Assembly: GCF_029531845.1 (NCBI RefSeq)
Contig: NZ_JAMBPV010000007.1
Location: 1-64,000 of the forward strand
Direction of reading: 5' to 3'
Length of the DNA stretch: 64,000 nt
Origin: Staphylococcus equorum
GTDB taxonomy: Bacteria; Bacillota; Bacilli; Staphylococcales; Staphylococcaceae
A model generated the notes under the pieces. That model was not told the DNA's origin. It did not search any database and saw only the letters and a program-made list of their open reading frames with translations. A program made the position numbers and the translations under genes. Positions 53,361-62,815 of the stretch are shown in pieces (position 1 is the stretch's first letter; every line of letters starts with the position of its first letter).

Positions 53361-55652
53361 ATGAAAACATTTTGTCGAGTAGAATTTAATGAACCTAACA
53401 ATTTAACTGTCAGCATAAATGATGGTTTACGACTTGTGCTAGTTCTGAGAAGTAGTATGACAGTATGGAAATATAATGAAATATATGAATACCAAAAAGG
53501 TGATGTTTTTATTGTTAATCACCGTGAGCAATTTCGTTTTATAGAAAATGAAGACACGCTCTATATTTCTATTCATTTAACTGAAAGATATATAAAACAA
53601 TATATATCTGATTATAATGATAAAATTTTAATTTTGGATAAGGGACATTTACAAGAAGTTATTTATAAACAAATAGTAAATGCTATTGCAATGATAGGCG
53701 TTGTTGATATAAGAAAAGGAGAATTTTATCGTTTATACATAGAACAGCAATTAATCAATTTAATGTTTATAATTGCGCGATTTTTACCTACAAAAATGAA
53801 CGAATCATATAGAGAAATGTTAAATGACTATCGATTAGAATTTGTGTGTAACTATATTCAAAGTAATTACTCTGCGCATATCTCGTTAACTGAAGTAGCC
53901 CAAAAGGTGCCACTTAGTACTGCTTATTTATCAAAGCTTTTTACACAGCAAATAGGAATGGGATTTAATCAATATGTAATTCACATAAGACTTGAGCATT
54001 GTAAGGAAGATTTGATTTATACAGATGAAACGATTACGCAAATTGCTTTGAAAAATGGTTTTAGCAATTCTAATATGTTACTGAAACATTTTAAGAAAGA
54101 CACCCAAATGACGCCTACACAATATAGAGAAAAGTATAAAAATACGTTTTTGATTGAAAAGTTAAATAAAGAAAAAGAAGAGGTTGCATATCAAACTTAT
54201 TTACACTATTTATCAGATTATATAAATGAATCTGTTGGTGATATTTTGCAATCACCTGAAGCAGAAAAAGTCATTGATATTACTTTAAAGGACTCAAAAC
54301 AAACGCTTTTACATTATCAACATGTGATACATATAGGGAATTTAGACGTGTTGCTCATTCAAAGATTTAGAAACCAAATACTAGAAGTGAAAAATTGCAT
54401 AGGTTTAAATCATGTACTGATTAAAGATCCTATTAGAGGAGGTTTTATTAAAGATAAGATTATCGAAAGTGACGAAGTTATACCGAATGTGCACCGATAT
54501 ATGAAAATAGATGAATGCTTGAATTTTTTACTTATGCATCACATTGGCCTGGGCATAGAGATAGACCCGCCCAAAGTAATGTCGAATTTCAATGCTTATT
54601 CCAAAGAATTGGCATATGCATTGGAACATATTTATAACACACTGCCAGATAATCATTTATTGAATTTAGTACTTTACATAAATTGTATAGATGAAGATAT
54701 ATCCCAAGCAATAATCATATTATTTAAACAGTATTTTAAGAATATCAAAATTGTATTGAACTTTAATATTGAGCATCAGACGGAGGCACGTGTAGCTAAA
54801 TATATTTTAGAGGTCCATAAGCAACATATTGATAGTATTGCATTCTGTGCAAATCAAAATGACATAATCAATTTTCAATCTATTGAGAGTAACCAATATA
54901 ATTTAGCTAAGAAACATATCACGCTCAAATTAGAGAAAATTATGGAATGGTTAGATGTAAAAGACCGAAATATTTCCTTTACGTTATTAAATTGGAATAC
55001 ATTGACAGGCAATACAAGTTTGACAAATGGAGAATATTTTAGAGCAGGCATTATCTTTGAACAACTCATAGAAATGAATGGTCATATTAATAGGATTGGA
55101 TACTGGTTGAATTTTGAGATACATCAGCAATATAGTCAGAAAGATATAAAAACACAATTAAACGGTATTGATTTATATCATCAATTTGATGGTAAAAGAC
55201 CTGCTTTTTTTACAAGTATGTTTTTTAAAAAATTATTTAAAAACATCTTGTATAGAAATGGAAATTGTATTGTTTTAGGTAACACCGAACATTTTCAAAT
55301 TGTGCTTTGGGATGCAGAACATTATAACCCTTATTTTACTTTGAATAATCCTTCTAATAATTTAAATCATAAAGACTATCAAATAAATATTTTCCATTTA
55401 TTACCTGGGACATACAAAATCAAACATCTAACATTAGATAAAAACCACGGTGCGTTATATAAAGTATGGCAACAATATAATACGCAACATGGCATGGATG
55501 AAGAAACGATTGATTATGTTAATCGAGTATCTTTTCCTAAATTAGACGTTAGTGAAGTAGAGGCAACTGATACAATAACATATCATTTGAAATTACTTAC
55601 AAATGCAATTCAAATTATTGAATTCAGAAGATACTTTGATAAAGAAATATAA
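53361..55652 (+). CDS. Large AraC-family regulator (Rsp/Rbf-like)
   Basis: A 763-residue regulator. The N-terminal cupin-like domain (about 1-130) includes EYQKGDVFIVN. A central AraC double HTH (about 160-265) has ISLTEVAQKVPLSTAYLSKLF and ITQIALKNGFSNSNMLLKHFKK with MTPTQYREKY. The long C-terminal part (about 290-763) resembles a glycoside hydrolase 39-type barrel, with FTLLNWNTLTGNT in place of a catalytic region. Staphylococcal Rsp and Rbf, which control surface proteins and biofilm, share this size and order. It is monocistronic; the effector is unknown. Confidence 0.8.
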   Translation: MKTFCRVEFNEPNNLTVSINDGLRLVLVLRSSMTVWKYNEIYEYQKGDVFIVNHREQFRFIENEDTLYISIHLTERYIKQYISDYNDKILILDKGHLQEVIYKQIVNAIAMIGVVDIRKGEFYRLYIEQQLINLMFIIARFLPTKMNESYREMLNDYRLEFVCNYIQSNYSAHISLTEVAQKVPLSTAYLSKLFTQQIGMGFNQYVIHIRLEHCKEDLIYTDETITQIALKNGFSNSNMLLKHFKKDTQMTPTQYREKYKNTFLIEKLNKEKEEVAYQTYLHYLSDYINESVGDILQSPEAEKVIDITLKDSKQTLLHYQHVIHIGNLDVLLIQRFRNQILEVKNCIGLNHVLIKDPIRGGFIKDKIIESDEVIPNVHRYMKIDECLNFLLMHHIGLGIEIDPPKVMSNFNAYSKELAYALEHIYNTLPDNHLLNLVLYINCIDEDISQAIIILFKQYFKNIKIVLNFNIEHQTEARVAKYILEVHKQHIDSIAFCANQNDIINFQSIESNQYNLAKKHITLKLEKIMEWLDVKDRNISFTLLNWNTLTGNTSLTNGEYFRAGIIFEQLIEMNGHINRIGYWLNFEIHQQYSQKDIKTQLNGIDLYHQFDGKRPAFFTSMFFKKLFKNILYRNGNCIVLGNTEHFQIVLWDAEHYNPYFTLNNPSNNLNHKDYQINIFHLLPGTYKIKHLTLDKNHGALYKVWQQYNTQHGMDEETIDYVNRVSFPKLDVSEVEATDTITYHLKLLTNAIQIIEFRRYFDKEI

Positions 55653-56000
55653 ATACAAAAAACTAACTAAAAGAATTAATAAAAATCACTATTTCTTTTA
55701 GTTAGTTTTTTTATGTTGATTATGTATAAGTAATCATATATTTAAACGCGCGGATAATTGCTAATGACAAAAAACGTTATGCTCATTTTTGTCATAGAAG
55801 TAATATAAATCGAATGCATTATAAATAAGATAGTAAAACAACAAATACTCTATATTGAGATAAAAAATTACGCGCTAAAATCGTTTTTAGAGAGGATAGC
55901 GAGCATCATTGATTGAGGATGTTTAGGGTGGAAAAACATTTTACAATTAGGCTTATCTTTCCTGTTTGTCATTTAAAAATTTAATTTAGGAGGATAAAAA
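55653..56000. promoter_or_regulatory. 348-base region between the AraC gene and norB-like gene
   Basis: It starts with the AraC terminator (ACTAACTAAAAGAA with TTCTTTTAGTTAGT, about 55661-55710). It then holds a 10-bp inverted repeat ATGACAAAAA (55764-55773) / TTTTTGTCAT (55786-55795) and a smaller repeat CGCTAAAA/TTTTTAG (about 55873-55890). The inverted repeats are candidate regulator sites for the pump gene. No reading frame is seen. Confidence 0.45.
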
Positions 56001-57389
56001 ATGACTAAAAAGGGAAATGTACAAACATATAAAGGCGATAATAAATTAATATTAGGGATTGTATTAGGGGTCGTCACTTTCTGGTTATTTGCACAATCAC
56101 TATTAAATGTAGTACCAACTTTGCAGCAATCTTTTAACAGTAATATAGGAACAGTGAGTATTGCGGTGAGTATTACTGCACTTTTCTCAGGAATGTTTGT
56201 GGTAGGTGCAGGTAGTCTTGCTGATAAAGTTGGACGTGTAAAAATAACTTATATAGGTTTGTGGCTTAGTATTATTGGTTCATTATTGATTATCGTGAGC
56301 AACTTACCTATCTTACTTATTATAGGTAGAGTGATTCAGGGGTTGTCTGCGGCAGCAATTATGCCGTCAACATTAGCCATAATGAAAGCTTATTTTGATG
56401 GAAAAGATAGACAACGTGCTTTGAGTTATTGGTCTATCGGTTCATGGGGAGGCTCAGGTTTAGCATCTTTATTTGGCGGAATGGTATCGACATTTGTAGG
56501 ATGGAGATGGATATTTATCTTGTCTATCATCATCGCCTTAGTTTCGATGTTATTAATAAAAGGCACACCTGAAACAAAATCAGTTAGCAAAAACAAGGTA
56601 GGATTTGATTACTCAGGATTACTATTATTTGTTGTTATGATGTTAAGTATTAATGTGGTAATCACACAAAGTGCATCACTTGGTATTTTTTCACCGATTA
56701 TTATAGGTTTGGTTATAATATTTAGCGTTTCGACAATAAGTTTTATTAAAATGGAAAATAAAAAGGACAATCCATTAATCGATTTTAAGCTCTTTAATAA
56801 TAAAGCATATACAGGTGCTACACTTTCCAATTTTTTATTAAATGGTGTTGCAGGGGCATTATTAGTAGCTAACACATTTGTGCAGCAAGGCTTAGGCTTT
56901 AATGCATTCCAAACGGGATTATTATCTATTACTTATTTGGTAACAGTGTTATTAATGATTAGAGTAGGAGAAAAGATTCTACAAAAAGTAGGTGCGAAAA
57001 AACCGATGCTACTCGGAACATTTTTTAATATGATTGGTATCATTTTAATCTCACTCACATTTTTACCAAGCACAATTTATGTGGTGGTTTGTATCATGGG
57101 CTATTTACTTTATGGTTTAGGGCTAGGTTTTTATGCTACACCTTCAACTGATATGGCTATCTCAAATTCTCCTGAAGATAAAGTAGGCGTGGCATCTGGT
57201 ATTTATAAAATGGCTTCATCGCTCGGTGGCGCATTCGGTATCGCGTTATCTGGCGCACTTTATGGCATCGTGGCAAGTGCTTCTAATGTCCAAATGGGAG
57301 CTTTAATAGGATTATTACTCAATGTATTGATGGCATTATTATCTTTAATCATCATATTGATTACGGTCCCATCATTTAAAAAAGCATAA
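56001..57389 (+). CDS. norB: NorB-like MFS multidrug efflux pump (DHA2)
   Basis: A 462-residue, 14-helix MFS drug/proton antiporter. The start GDNKLILGIVLGVVTFWLFAQSLLNVVPTL and blocks SITALFSGMFVVGAGSLADKVGRVK (motif A) and GRVIQGLSAAAIMPSTLAI (motif C region) closely match S. aureus NorB. That pump exports quinolones and other drugs under MgrA control. AGGAGG is before the ATG. The symbol assumes orthology; NorC and the second pump at 60258 are close relatives. Confidence 0.8.
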   Translation: MTKKGNVQTYKGDNKLILGIVLGVVTFWLFAQSLLNVVPTLQQSFNSNIGTVSIAVSITALFSGMFVVGAGSLADKVGRVKITYIGLWLSIIGSLLIIVSNLPILLIIGRVIQGLSAAAIMPSTLAIMKAYFDGKDRQRALSYWSIGSWGGSGLASLFGGMVSTFVGWRWIFILSIIIALVSMLLIKGTPETKSVSKNKVGFDYSGLLLFVVMMLSINVVITQSASLGIFSPIIIGLVIIFSVSTISFIKMENKKDNPLIDFKLFNNKAYTGATLSNFLLNGVAGALLVANTFVQQGLGFNAFQTGLLSITYLVTVLLMIRVGEKILQKVGAKKPMLLGTFFNMIGIILISLTFLPSTIYVVVCIMGYLLYGLGLGFYATPSTDMAISNSPEDKVGVASGIYKMASSLGGAFGIALSGALYGIVASASNVQMGALIGLLLNVLMALLSLIIILITVPSFKKA

Positions 57390-57486
57390 CATTTTCGTTA
57401 TTTAACAAAGGGTCTAACACATAAATTACACTCAAAAAGTATATAATGTAAATAAGCAGAATATATTTAATATAGGAGGAATTGTT

Positions 57487-58662
57487 ATGGTGAAACAATT
57501 AATAGATATATTGAAAGAGAAAGAAAACCGAATGATTGAGATACGCCGCTATCTCCATCAATATCCTGAGTTATCTTTCCACGAAGAAGAAACGCCTAAG
57601 TATATTGAAGACTTTTATAAAGATAAAGATTGCAAAGTAGAAACGAATGTAGGTCCAAATGGTTTGAAAGTGACAATCGATAGTGGGAAACCTGGTAAGA
57701 CAATAGCAATACGTGCTGATTTTGATGCATTACCAATTCAAGAAGATACTGGATTAGCATTTGCTTCAAAAAATGAAGGCGTGATGCATGCTTGTGGTCA
57801 TGATGCACATACAGCATATATGTTAATTCTCGCTGAAACACTTATCGAACTGAAGGATCAATTCAAAGGTAAAGTTGTGGTTATTCATCAACCTGCTGAG
57901 GAAGTCCCTCCAGGCGGTGCACAAGCAATGATTAAAGATGGTGTCTTAGATGGTGTCGACCATGTATTAGGCGTCCATGTGATGAGTCATATGCCATCTG
58001 GTAATGTATATTATCGTGAAGGTAATGTACAAACAGGTAGAGATTTCTTTAAACTTAAAGTGAATGGCCAAGGAGGACACGGTTCTTCACCACATACGGC
58101 AAATGATAGTATTGTAGCTGGTGCATATTTTGTTAATGCTTTACAAACGATTGTTTCAAGACGTTTAAATCCTTTTGAAACTGGTGTCGTAACAATTGGT
58201 TCATTTGACGGTAAAGGACAATTTAATGTAATTAAAGATAGCATTGAAGTAGAAGGCGATGTACGTGCCTTGACTGATGATACCAAACATACGATTAAAA
58301 AAGAGGTTGAACGTTTAACTGAAGGCCTAGAAGCAATGTTTGGTGTGACATGCGAACTAGAATATAATGACGATTACCCTGCATTGTACAATGATCCAGA
58401 GTTTACGAAATTTGTAGTAGAATCTATTAAAAATGCTGATACAGATGCAATTAAAGGTATAGAAAGATGTGAAGCACAACCACCTTCTGAAGATTTTGCA
58501 TATTATGCTAAAGCTATACCGAGCACATTTATTTATGCGGGTGCTGCACCTGAGAATGGTGACATTCATCCACATCACCATCCCAAATTTGATATCAGTG
58601 AAAAATCATTGCGCGTAGCAGCTGAAGCAGTAGGCGTTACCGTATTCAATTATTTAAAATAA
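57487..58662 (+). CDS. M20 family amidohydrolase/carboxypeptidase
   Basis: A 391-residue metallo-amidohydrolase. RRYLHQYPELSFHEEET opens the catalytic domain. Metal ligands are in MHACGHDAHTA and HQPAEEVPPGGA, and the dimerisation domain (about 185-290) contains GQGGHGSSPHTANDS. The last metal-site His is in GDIHPHHHPKFDI. The family includes hippurate hydrolases and N-acyl amino acid or acetyl-diaminopimelate deacylases; the substrate here is not known. It is 97 bases after the norB-like gene with its own AGGAGG site and possible promoter. Confidence 0.88.
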   Translation: MVKQLIDILKEKENRMIEIRRYLHQYPELSFHEEETPKYIEDFYKDKDCKVETNVGPNGLKVTIDSGKPGKTIAIRADFDALPIQEDTGLAFASKNEGVMHACGHDAHTAYMLILAETLIELKDQFKGKVVVIHQPAEEVPPGGAQAMIKDGVLDGVDHVLGVHVMSHMPSGNVYYREGNVQTGRDFFKLKVNGQGGHGSSPHTANDSIVAGAYFVNALQTIVSRRLNPFETGVVTIGSFDGKGQFNVIKDSIEVEGDVRALTDDTKHTIKKEVERLTEGLEAMFGVTCELEYNDDYPALYNDPEFTKFVVESIKNADTDAIKGIERCEAQPPSEDFAYYAKAIPSTFIYAGAAPENGDIHPHHHPKFDISEKSLRVAAEAVGVTVFNYLK

Positions 58663-58675
58663 ATAATTAAAACGT

Positions 58676-58723
58676 AAAATAAAGGTTGTAGCTTATTACA
58701 CTGAGCCACAACCTTTATTTTTG
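58676..58723 (+). terminator. Terminator of the M20 gene
   Basis: Stem AAATAAAGGTTGT / ACAACCTTTATTT extended by GC/GC, followed by TTTGT. Confidence 0.85.
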
Positions 58724-58820
58724 TATGCGTATCTTTTTATTCTTATTTTACATGTAGTTTATGTAGGCACATTAAAGTGTATATATAGAATAATAAAACA
58801 ATGAAAAAAGGATGATTGAA

Positions 58821-59285
58821 ATGAATGCAGATAAAAAACTAAGTGAATTGCTTGAAGAGTATAATAAGCCATTAAAAAAGTTTTTCAAATATGATAAGTC
58901 AAAGGCGCTTACATTTGATAAAGAAAGTAGAAGTGCAGTCCAAGAACAAAAAGGCATTTTTGTTATCTTTAAAAATAAAAAGCCATTATATGTAGGACAA
59001 GCAGGCGGGTTTATGACTGGATATAAACTTACCCAAAAAGATTTAAATGATAAGCTCGCACAATTTAACGTGAAATCAGATGCTGGCACAGCAAAATTTA
59101 GAAAAGCCTACGTAGCACAACAAAATTTAGATGAATCAGAATTAAAAAATATTAAAGCAGAAGAACATAATTTGAAATTCCAATATATTAAAGTTAAAGG
59201 TAATCCAGCGCTAATTAATATTTTGGAAATACTTGCTTTAGAATATGCGAAAGAAAATGATGTTGAATTATATAATTTTCAATAA
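58821..59285 (+). CDS. GIY-YIG-like domain protein
   Basis: A 154-residue protein. GIFVIFKNKKPLYVGQAG (about 42-59) matches the GIY-10/11-YIG core (GIF...YVG). The C-terminal LEILALEYAKENDVELYNF carries a Glu and a terminal Asn in the places of the metal-binding Glu and conserved Asn of the fold. A conserved Arg is not obvious. It could be a DNA nuclease or an inactive relative. AAAAGGA 8 bases before the ATG at 58821 selects this start. It is 45 bases upstream of the esterase gene and may share its transcript. Confidence 0.6.
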   Translation: MNADKKLSELLEEYNKPLKKFFKYDKSKALTFDKESRSAVQEQKGIFVIFKNKKPLYVGQAGGFMTGYKLTQKDLNDKLAQFNVKSDAGTAKFRKAYVAQQNLDESELKNIKAEEHNLKFQYIKVKGNPALINILEILALEYAKENDVELYNFQ

Positions 59286-59330
59286 AATTATCTGAGATAA
59301 TAGAGGTAAATAGGAAGAGGGTTGATTGCT

Positions 59331-60023
59331 ATGAATATAAGAAATTTCAATATTCGTTTTCAACACCATGATATTAAAGTGAAATTACCTAAGGGATATT
59401 TTAAGCGTAATTCTAGTCCATATCCTTTAGTTGTTGTTCAAGATGGCGATGATTTGTTTAAGAACATTGAAAGAGATGTCATATTTGTTGGGGTAATGCC
59501 GAATGATAATGATGAAATATATGCGCCTTGGCAAGATGTAGTTGAGGATGAAGCATTTTATAGCGCAGCGGATAATTATATCACATGGATTTCTGATCAA
59601 TTGCTGCCTTATTTAAAAAAATGTTTCAATGTATCTGAACAACGAATGGATATAAGTATTGCTGGGGCGTCACTAGGTGGATTAGTTGCGCTCTATGCCT
59701 TATTTAAAAAACCTGAAACTTTTGGCACGTATATACTGATTTCGCCTTCAATATGGTATCCAGGGTTTCTGACATTTATGAAACAACAACATATTATTAA
59801 AGAAGAAGAACATGTTTATTGGTATATTGGCATGCTTGAAGATGAGCAACATCCAGATATAAATACCAATATCTTATCTCAAACTGAACAAGGAGTAGAT
59901 ATTTTAAACGAACTCTTAATTTCTGAGCAAATGACATTTCACTTCGTTACAAATAATAAAGGACTACACCAGAAATTTTATTTCAAAAAATATTTTAATA
60001 AGGCAGTGAGGAAATTATTTTAG
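59331..60023 (+). CDS. Alpha/beta hydrolase, putative esterase (EntES/Fes-like)
   Basis: A 230-residue esterase-family protein. The nucleophile elbow is ISIAGASLGGLVALYAL (Ser near residue 115), preceded by YLKKCFNVSEQRMD and followed by ILISPSIWYPGFL. A probable catalytic His is in NKGLHQKFYF near the end. The esterase D/Fes family includes siderophore esterases and acyl-ester hydrolases; the substrate is not known. GGAAGAGGG before the ATG at 59331 supports the start. Confidence 0.78.
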   Translation: MNIRNFNIRFQHHDIKVKLPKGYFKRNSSPYPLVVVQDGDDLFKNIERDVIFVGVMPNDNDEIYAPWQDVVEDEAFYSAADNYITWISDQLLPYLKKCFNVSEQRMDISIAGASLGGLVALYALFKKPETFGTYILISPSIWYPGFLTFMKQQHIIKEEEHVYWYIGMLEDEQHPDINTNILSQTEQGVDILNELLISEQMTFHFVTNNKGLHQKFYFKKYFNKAVRKLF

Positions 60024-60257
60024 TTAATATACTCACGTAAAAAATGACAAATTATAGTCATTAGTTATCAGAAAATTCCAAATATCAGCATGCAAATTCT
60101 GACCTTTATGCTTAATTAATGATAATATTTAAAGTGTAAGAATTTTTAAAAGAAATAATCGTACACTTAATTGTGTAATATTCTCATTTGTAATTTGCGA
60201 GAGAAGTGTCTTTTAAATTCTAACTTTATATTATTAACAAACATAGGGGATGCTTTT

Positions 60258-61643
60258 ATGGTAGAAAAAATGAAACAAATTTCAGGGGGTAAATTGTTGA
60301 CGGGTATTGTATTATCAATATTAACTTATTGGTTATTTGCCCAATCATTTTTGAATATTGGGCCTCAAATCCAGTCAACTTTTGGAGCTAGTCCAGGTAT
60401 AGTCAATATTTCTATAAGTTTAACGTCATTTGTTACTGGTGTGTTTATGGTGGTAGCGGGTAATATTTCAGATAAATTTGGTAAAGTGAAGATGACACGT
60501 ATTGCACTTATACTAAGTATTATTGGCTCACTTATGCTTATCGTCTCAGGGAATGTTGTATTACTGATTCTAGGTAGAGTTGTGCAAGGTTTATCAGCAG
60601 CAATTATCATGCCAGCGACGATTTCCATCGTCAATGACTTTTTTGAAGGGGACGAAAGACAAAAAGCATTGAGTTTTTGGTCAATTGGTGCGTTTGGTGG
60701 CACAGGTTTATCATCCTTCTTTGCAGGAGCAATGGCAACATTTATATCGTGGCAATCTATCTTTATTTTGTCGATTATATTATCACTTGTAGCAATGATG
60801 CTATTAAAACATTTACCAGAAAGTAAATTAATTAAAGACAAAACAAATCGTTTTGATTATGTAGGTCTTACAATATTTGTGATTATGATCGCGAGTATTA
60901 GCTTTGTCATCACGCAAGGATATAAAATGGGGTGGCTGAGTACACCGACATTAATATTATTAGCTGTTTTTATCATATGTGTGTTCATGTTCTTCAAAGT
61001 AGAACGTGGGAAAAAAGTGCCGTTTATCGATTTGGAATTATTTAAAAACAAACCTTATATAGGCGCAGTACTTGCGAACTTCTTACTTAATACAGGCGTT
61101 GGTGTCATTGCATTATTTAATATGTATGCGCAAGGTGGGTTGAAATTCAGCGCTTTCCAAGCAGGTTTACTTACCTTACCATACTTAATTACACTACTTA
61201 TTGTTGTACGTTTAGGTGAAAAGAGTATTAAAAGATTTGGCGCGAAACGTGCGTTGGTTATCGGACCAATATTTACTGCAATAGGTATATTATTATTTAG
61301 TTTAACGTTCTTTGGTACGTCAGGGTATATCGTTGTAGCGTTAATTGCATCAGTCTTTTTTGGTGGTGGTACAGGTCTCTTTGCAACACCTGCATTGAGT
61401 ACAGCAGTTTCCACCACACCACCAGAAAAAGTGGGCGTAGCTTCCGGTATATTTAAAATGGGCTCAACGCTTGGTGGCGCCTTTGGTATTGCGATTATGA
61501 CTTCTATTTACACAGCGATTGTGCAAAGCGGACAAAGTTTACATACAGCAGCAACAGCAGGCTTTATCGTTGGCGCTTGTATCGTTGGTTGTGGTGTTCT
61601 TGCAAGTGCATTAATCATACCAACACGTAAAATAAATGCCTAA
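60258..61643 (+). CDS. NorB-like MFS efflux pump, second paralogue (DHA2)
   Basis: A 461-residue, 14-helix MFS transporter. The start LLTGIVLSILTYWLFAQSFLNIGPQI, motif A (GNISDKFGKVK), motif C region GRVVQGLSAAIIMPATISI and IDLELFKNKPYIGAVLANFLLN repeat the layout of the pump at 56001 with clear divergence. A drug or metabolite exporter; which NorB, NorC or SdrM relative it is cannot be fixed without alignment. AGGGGA before the ATG at 60258 excludes a longer frame from 60171. Confidence 0.82.
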   Translation: MVEKMKQISGGKLLTGIVLSILTYWLFAQSFLNIGPQIQSTFGASPGIVNISISLTSFVTGVFMVVAGNISDKFGKVKMTRIALILSIIGSLMLIVSGNVVLLILGRVVQGLSAAIIMPATISIVNDFFEGDERQKALSFWSIGAFGGTGLSSFFAGAMATFISWQSIFILSIILSLVAMMLLKHLPESKLIKDKTNRFDYVGLTIFVIMIASISFVITQGYKMGWLSTPTLILLAVFIICVFMFFKVERGKKVPFIDLELFKNKPYIGAVLANFLLNTGVGVIALFNMYAQGGLKFSAFQAGLLTLPYLITLLIVVRLGEKSIKRFGAKRALVIGPIFTAIGILLFSLTFFGTSGYIVVALIASVFFGGGTGLFATPALSTAVSTTPPEKVGVASGIFKMGSTLGGAFGIAIMTSIYTAIVQSGQSLHTAATAGFIVGACIVGCGVLASALIIPTRKINA

Positions 61644-61651
61644 TATAAACA

Positions 61652-61695
61652 AATAAAGACCCCTGCAACGTTGTCGTTGCAGGGGTCTTTATTAC
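61652..61695. terminator. Bidirectional terminator, MFS gene / YrhK gene
   Basis: Perfect 19-bp stem AATAAAGACCCCTGCAACG / CGTTGCAGGGGTCTTTATT with loop TTGT, between convergent genes. Confidence 0.93.
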
Positions 61696-61713
61696 GTTGA
61701 ATTATAAAACATA

Positions 61714-62013
61714 TTATTGGTCATACATTTCTATTTTTTTATATTTATGTGCTAAGTGTAAATCGTGTGAAAATGCAATAAGCGGTCTAACCGTCATCTG
61801 TATACTGCCGATGACAAACAATACTGTACCTATAGTGACAGTAGTATCACTGAAAAATAAAAAACTACCTATTAAGAATATTATTCCAAGCACGATATCA
61901 TTTAATTGGTAAAGGGCTTTATAAATCATTGTGAGACGTTCAGATTTTTGTGGTGTATTAAAATTTAAATCAGCACTTTTATTCATAGGGTTTTGTTGAT
62001 TTAATTTAGACAT
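61714..62013 (-). CDS. YrhK-domain membrane protein
   Basis: A 99-residue protein. A polar N-terminus (about 1-28) precedes two helices, ALYQLNDIVLGIIFLIGSFLFF and VTIGTVLFVIGSIQMTVRPLI, the YrhK pattern. Its function is unknown. GGAGG lies before the ATG. It is monocistronic, between the MFS terminator and the divergent ogt gene. Confidence 0.78.
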   Translation of the reverse strand: MSKLNQQNPMNKSADLNFNTPQKSERLTMIYKALYQLNDIVLGIIFLIGSFLFFSDTTVTIGTVLFVIGSIQMTVRPLIAFSHDLHLAHKYKKIEMYDQ

Positions 62014-62129
62014 AAAAAGGCCTCCTATACATAGCTTGAGTTGTCATACTCATTCCCTTAATGGTTTACATAAAACAAAGAAAGATTTATGATAAAACAA
62101 AATCATAGAGACAGAAAAGAGGGAGCATC

Positions 62130-62663
62130 ATGCATTATAAAAGATATTACCAAGCACCTATCGGACGCATTGCAATAACATCTGACGGAGAGCATATCAC
62201 TGGCTTGTGGCTACCCAATCAAACTGATTTTGAATTAAAATATGATGACAAGTTAGTTGAAACAGAACAACTTATTTTTGATAAAGTCGAACGCTGGTTA
62301 GACGCATATTTCTCAGGAAATATTCCGGAAATTGATTTTCCTTTAAAAGCGTCAGGAACGGAATTTCGTGAACAAGTCTGGGCAACGCTTTTAGAAATAC
62401 CCTACGGCAAAACAGTTACGTATGGAGAAATTGCACGAATAGTAGGAAAAAAAAGAGGTAAAACCCAAATGTCATCACAAGCAGTCGGTGGCGCAGTAGG
62501 AAGCAATCCAATCTCAATTATCATTCCATGTCATAGAGTTGTGGGTAAAGATGGTAGCTTAACTGGATATGGTGGTGGCATTGATACCAAAATAGAATTG
62601 CTTAAATTAGAAAAAATGGATATGGACGCATTTTATAGACCTAAGCATAGTACGAAGCCTTGA
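62130..62663 (+). CDS. ogt: Methylated-DNA--protein-cysteine methyltransferase
   Basis: A 177-residue O6-alkylguanine repair protein. The C-terminal domain has VWATLLEIPYGKTVTYGEIA, AVGGAVGSNPISIIIPCHRVVG with the acceptor Cys in PCHRV, and GSLTGYGGGIDTKIELL. It transfers the methyl group from O6-methylguanine to itself. The length fits Ogt rather than the Ada fusion. GAGGGAGC lies before the ATG. Confidence 0.92.
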   Translation: MHYKRYYQAPIGRIAITSDGEHITGLWLPNQTDFELKYDDKLVETEQLIFDKVERWLDAYFSGNIPEIDFPLKASGTEFREQVWATLLEIPYGKTVTYGEIARIVGKKRGKTQMSSQAVGGAVGSNPISIIIPCHRVVGKDGSLTGYGGGIDTKIELLKLEKMDMDAFYRPKHSTKP

Positions 62664-62815
62664 AATAGTATGGTTGAGCAACGAATTAAATTTTTTCAAA
62701 ACATCACTTAAATACGCTTGTAAGTTGTAAAAAAACTCTAACTAAGTTGATAATTTAACTCAGTATGGTATTCTATTACACGTCTTTGCTAAAAATTTAA
62801 GGGATGGTGAGAATT

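Noticed and set aside
55880..55940. Possible T-box leader (AGGGTGG-like) before the norB-like gene
   Set aside because: The T-box ACCGCG part and a terminator are missing, and a pump gene is not a usual T-box target.
60117..60135. Fur-like AATGATAATATTT upstream of the second MFS gene
   Set aside because: Only one half-site matches and it is not a palindrome; no iron gene follows.
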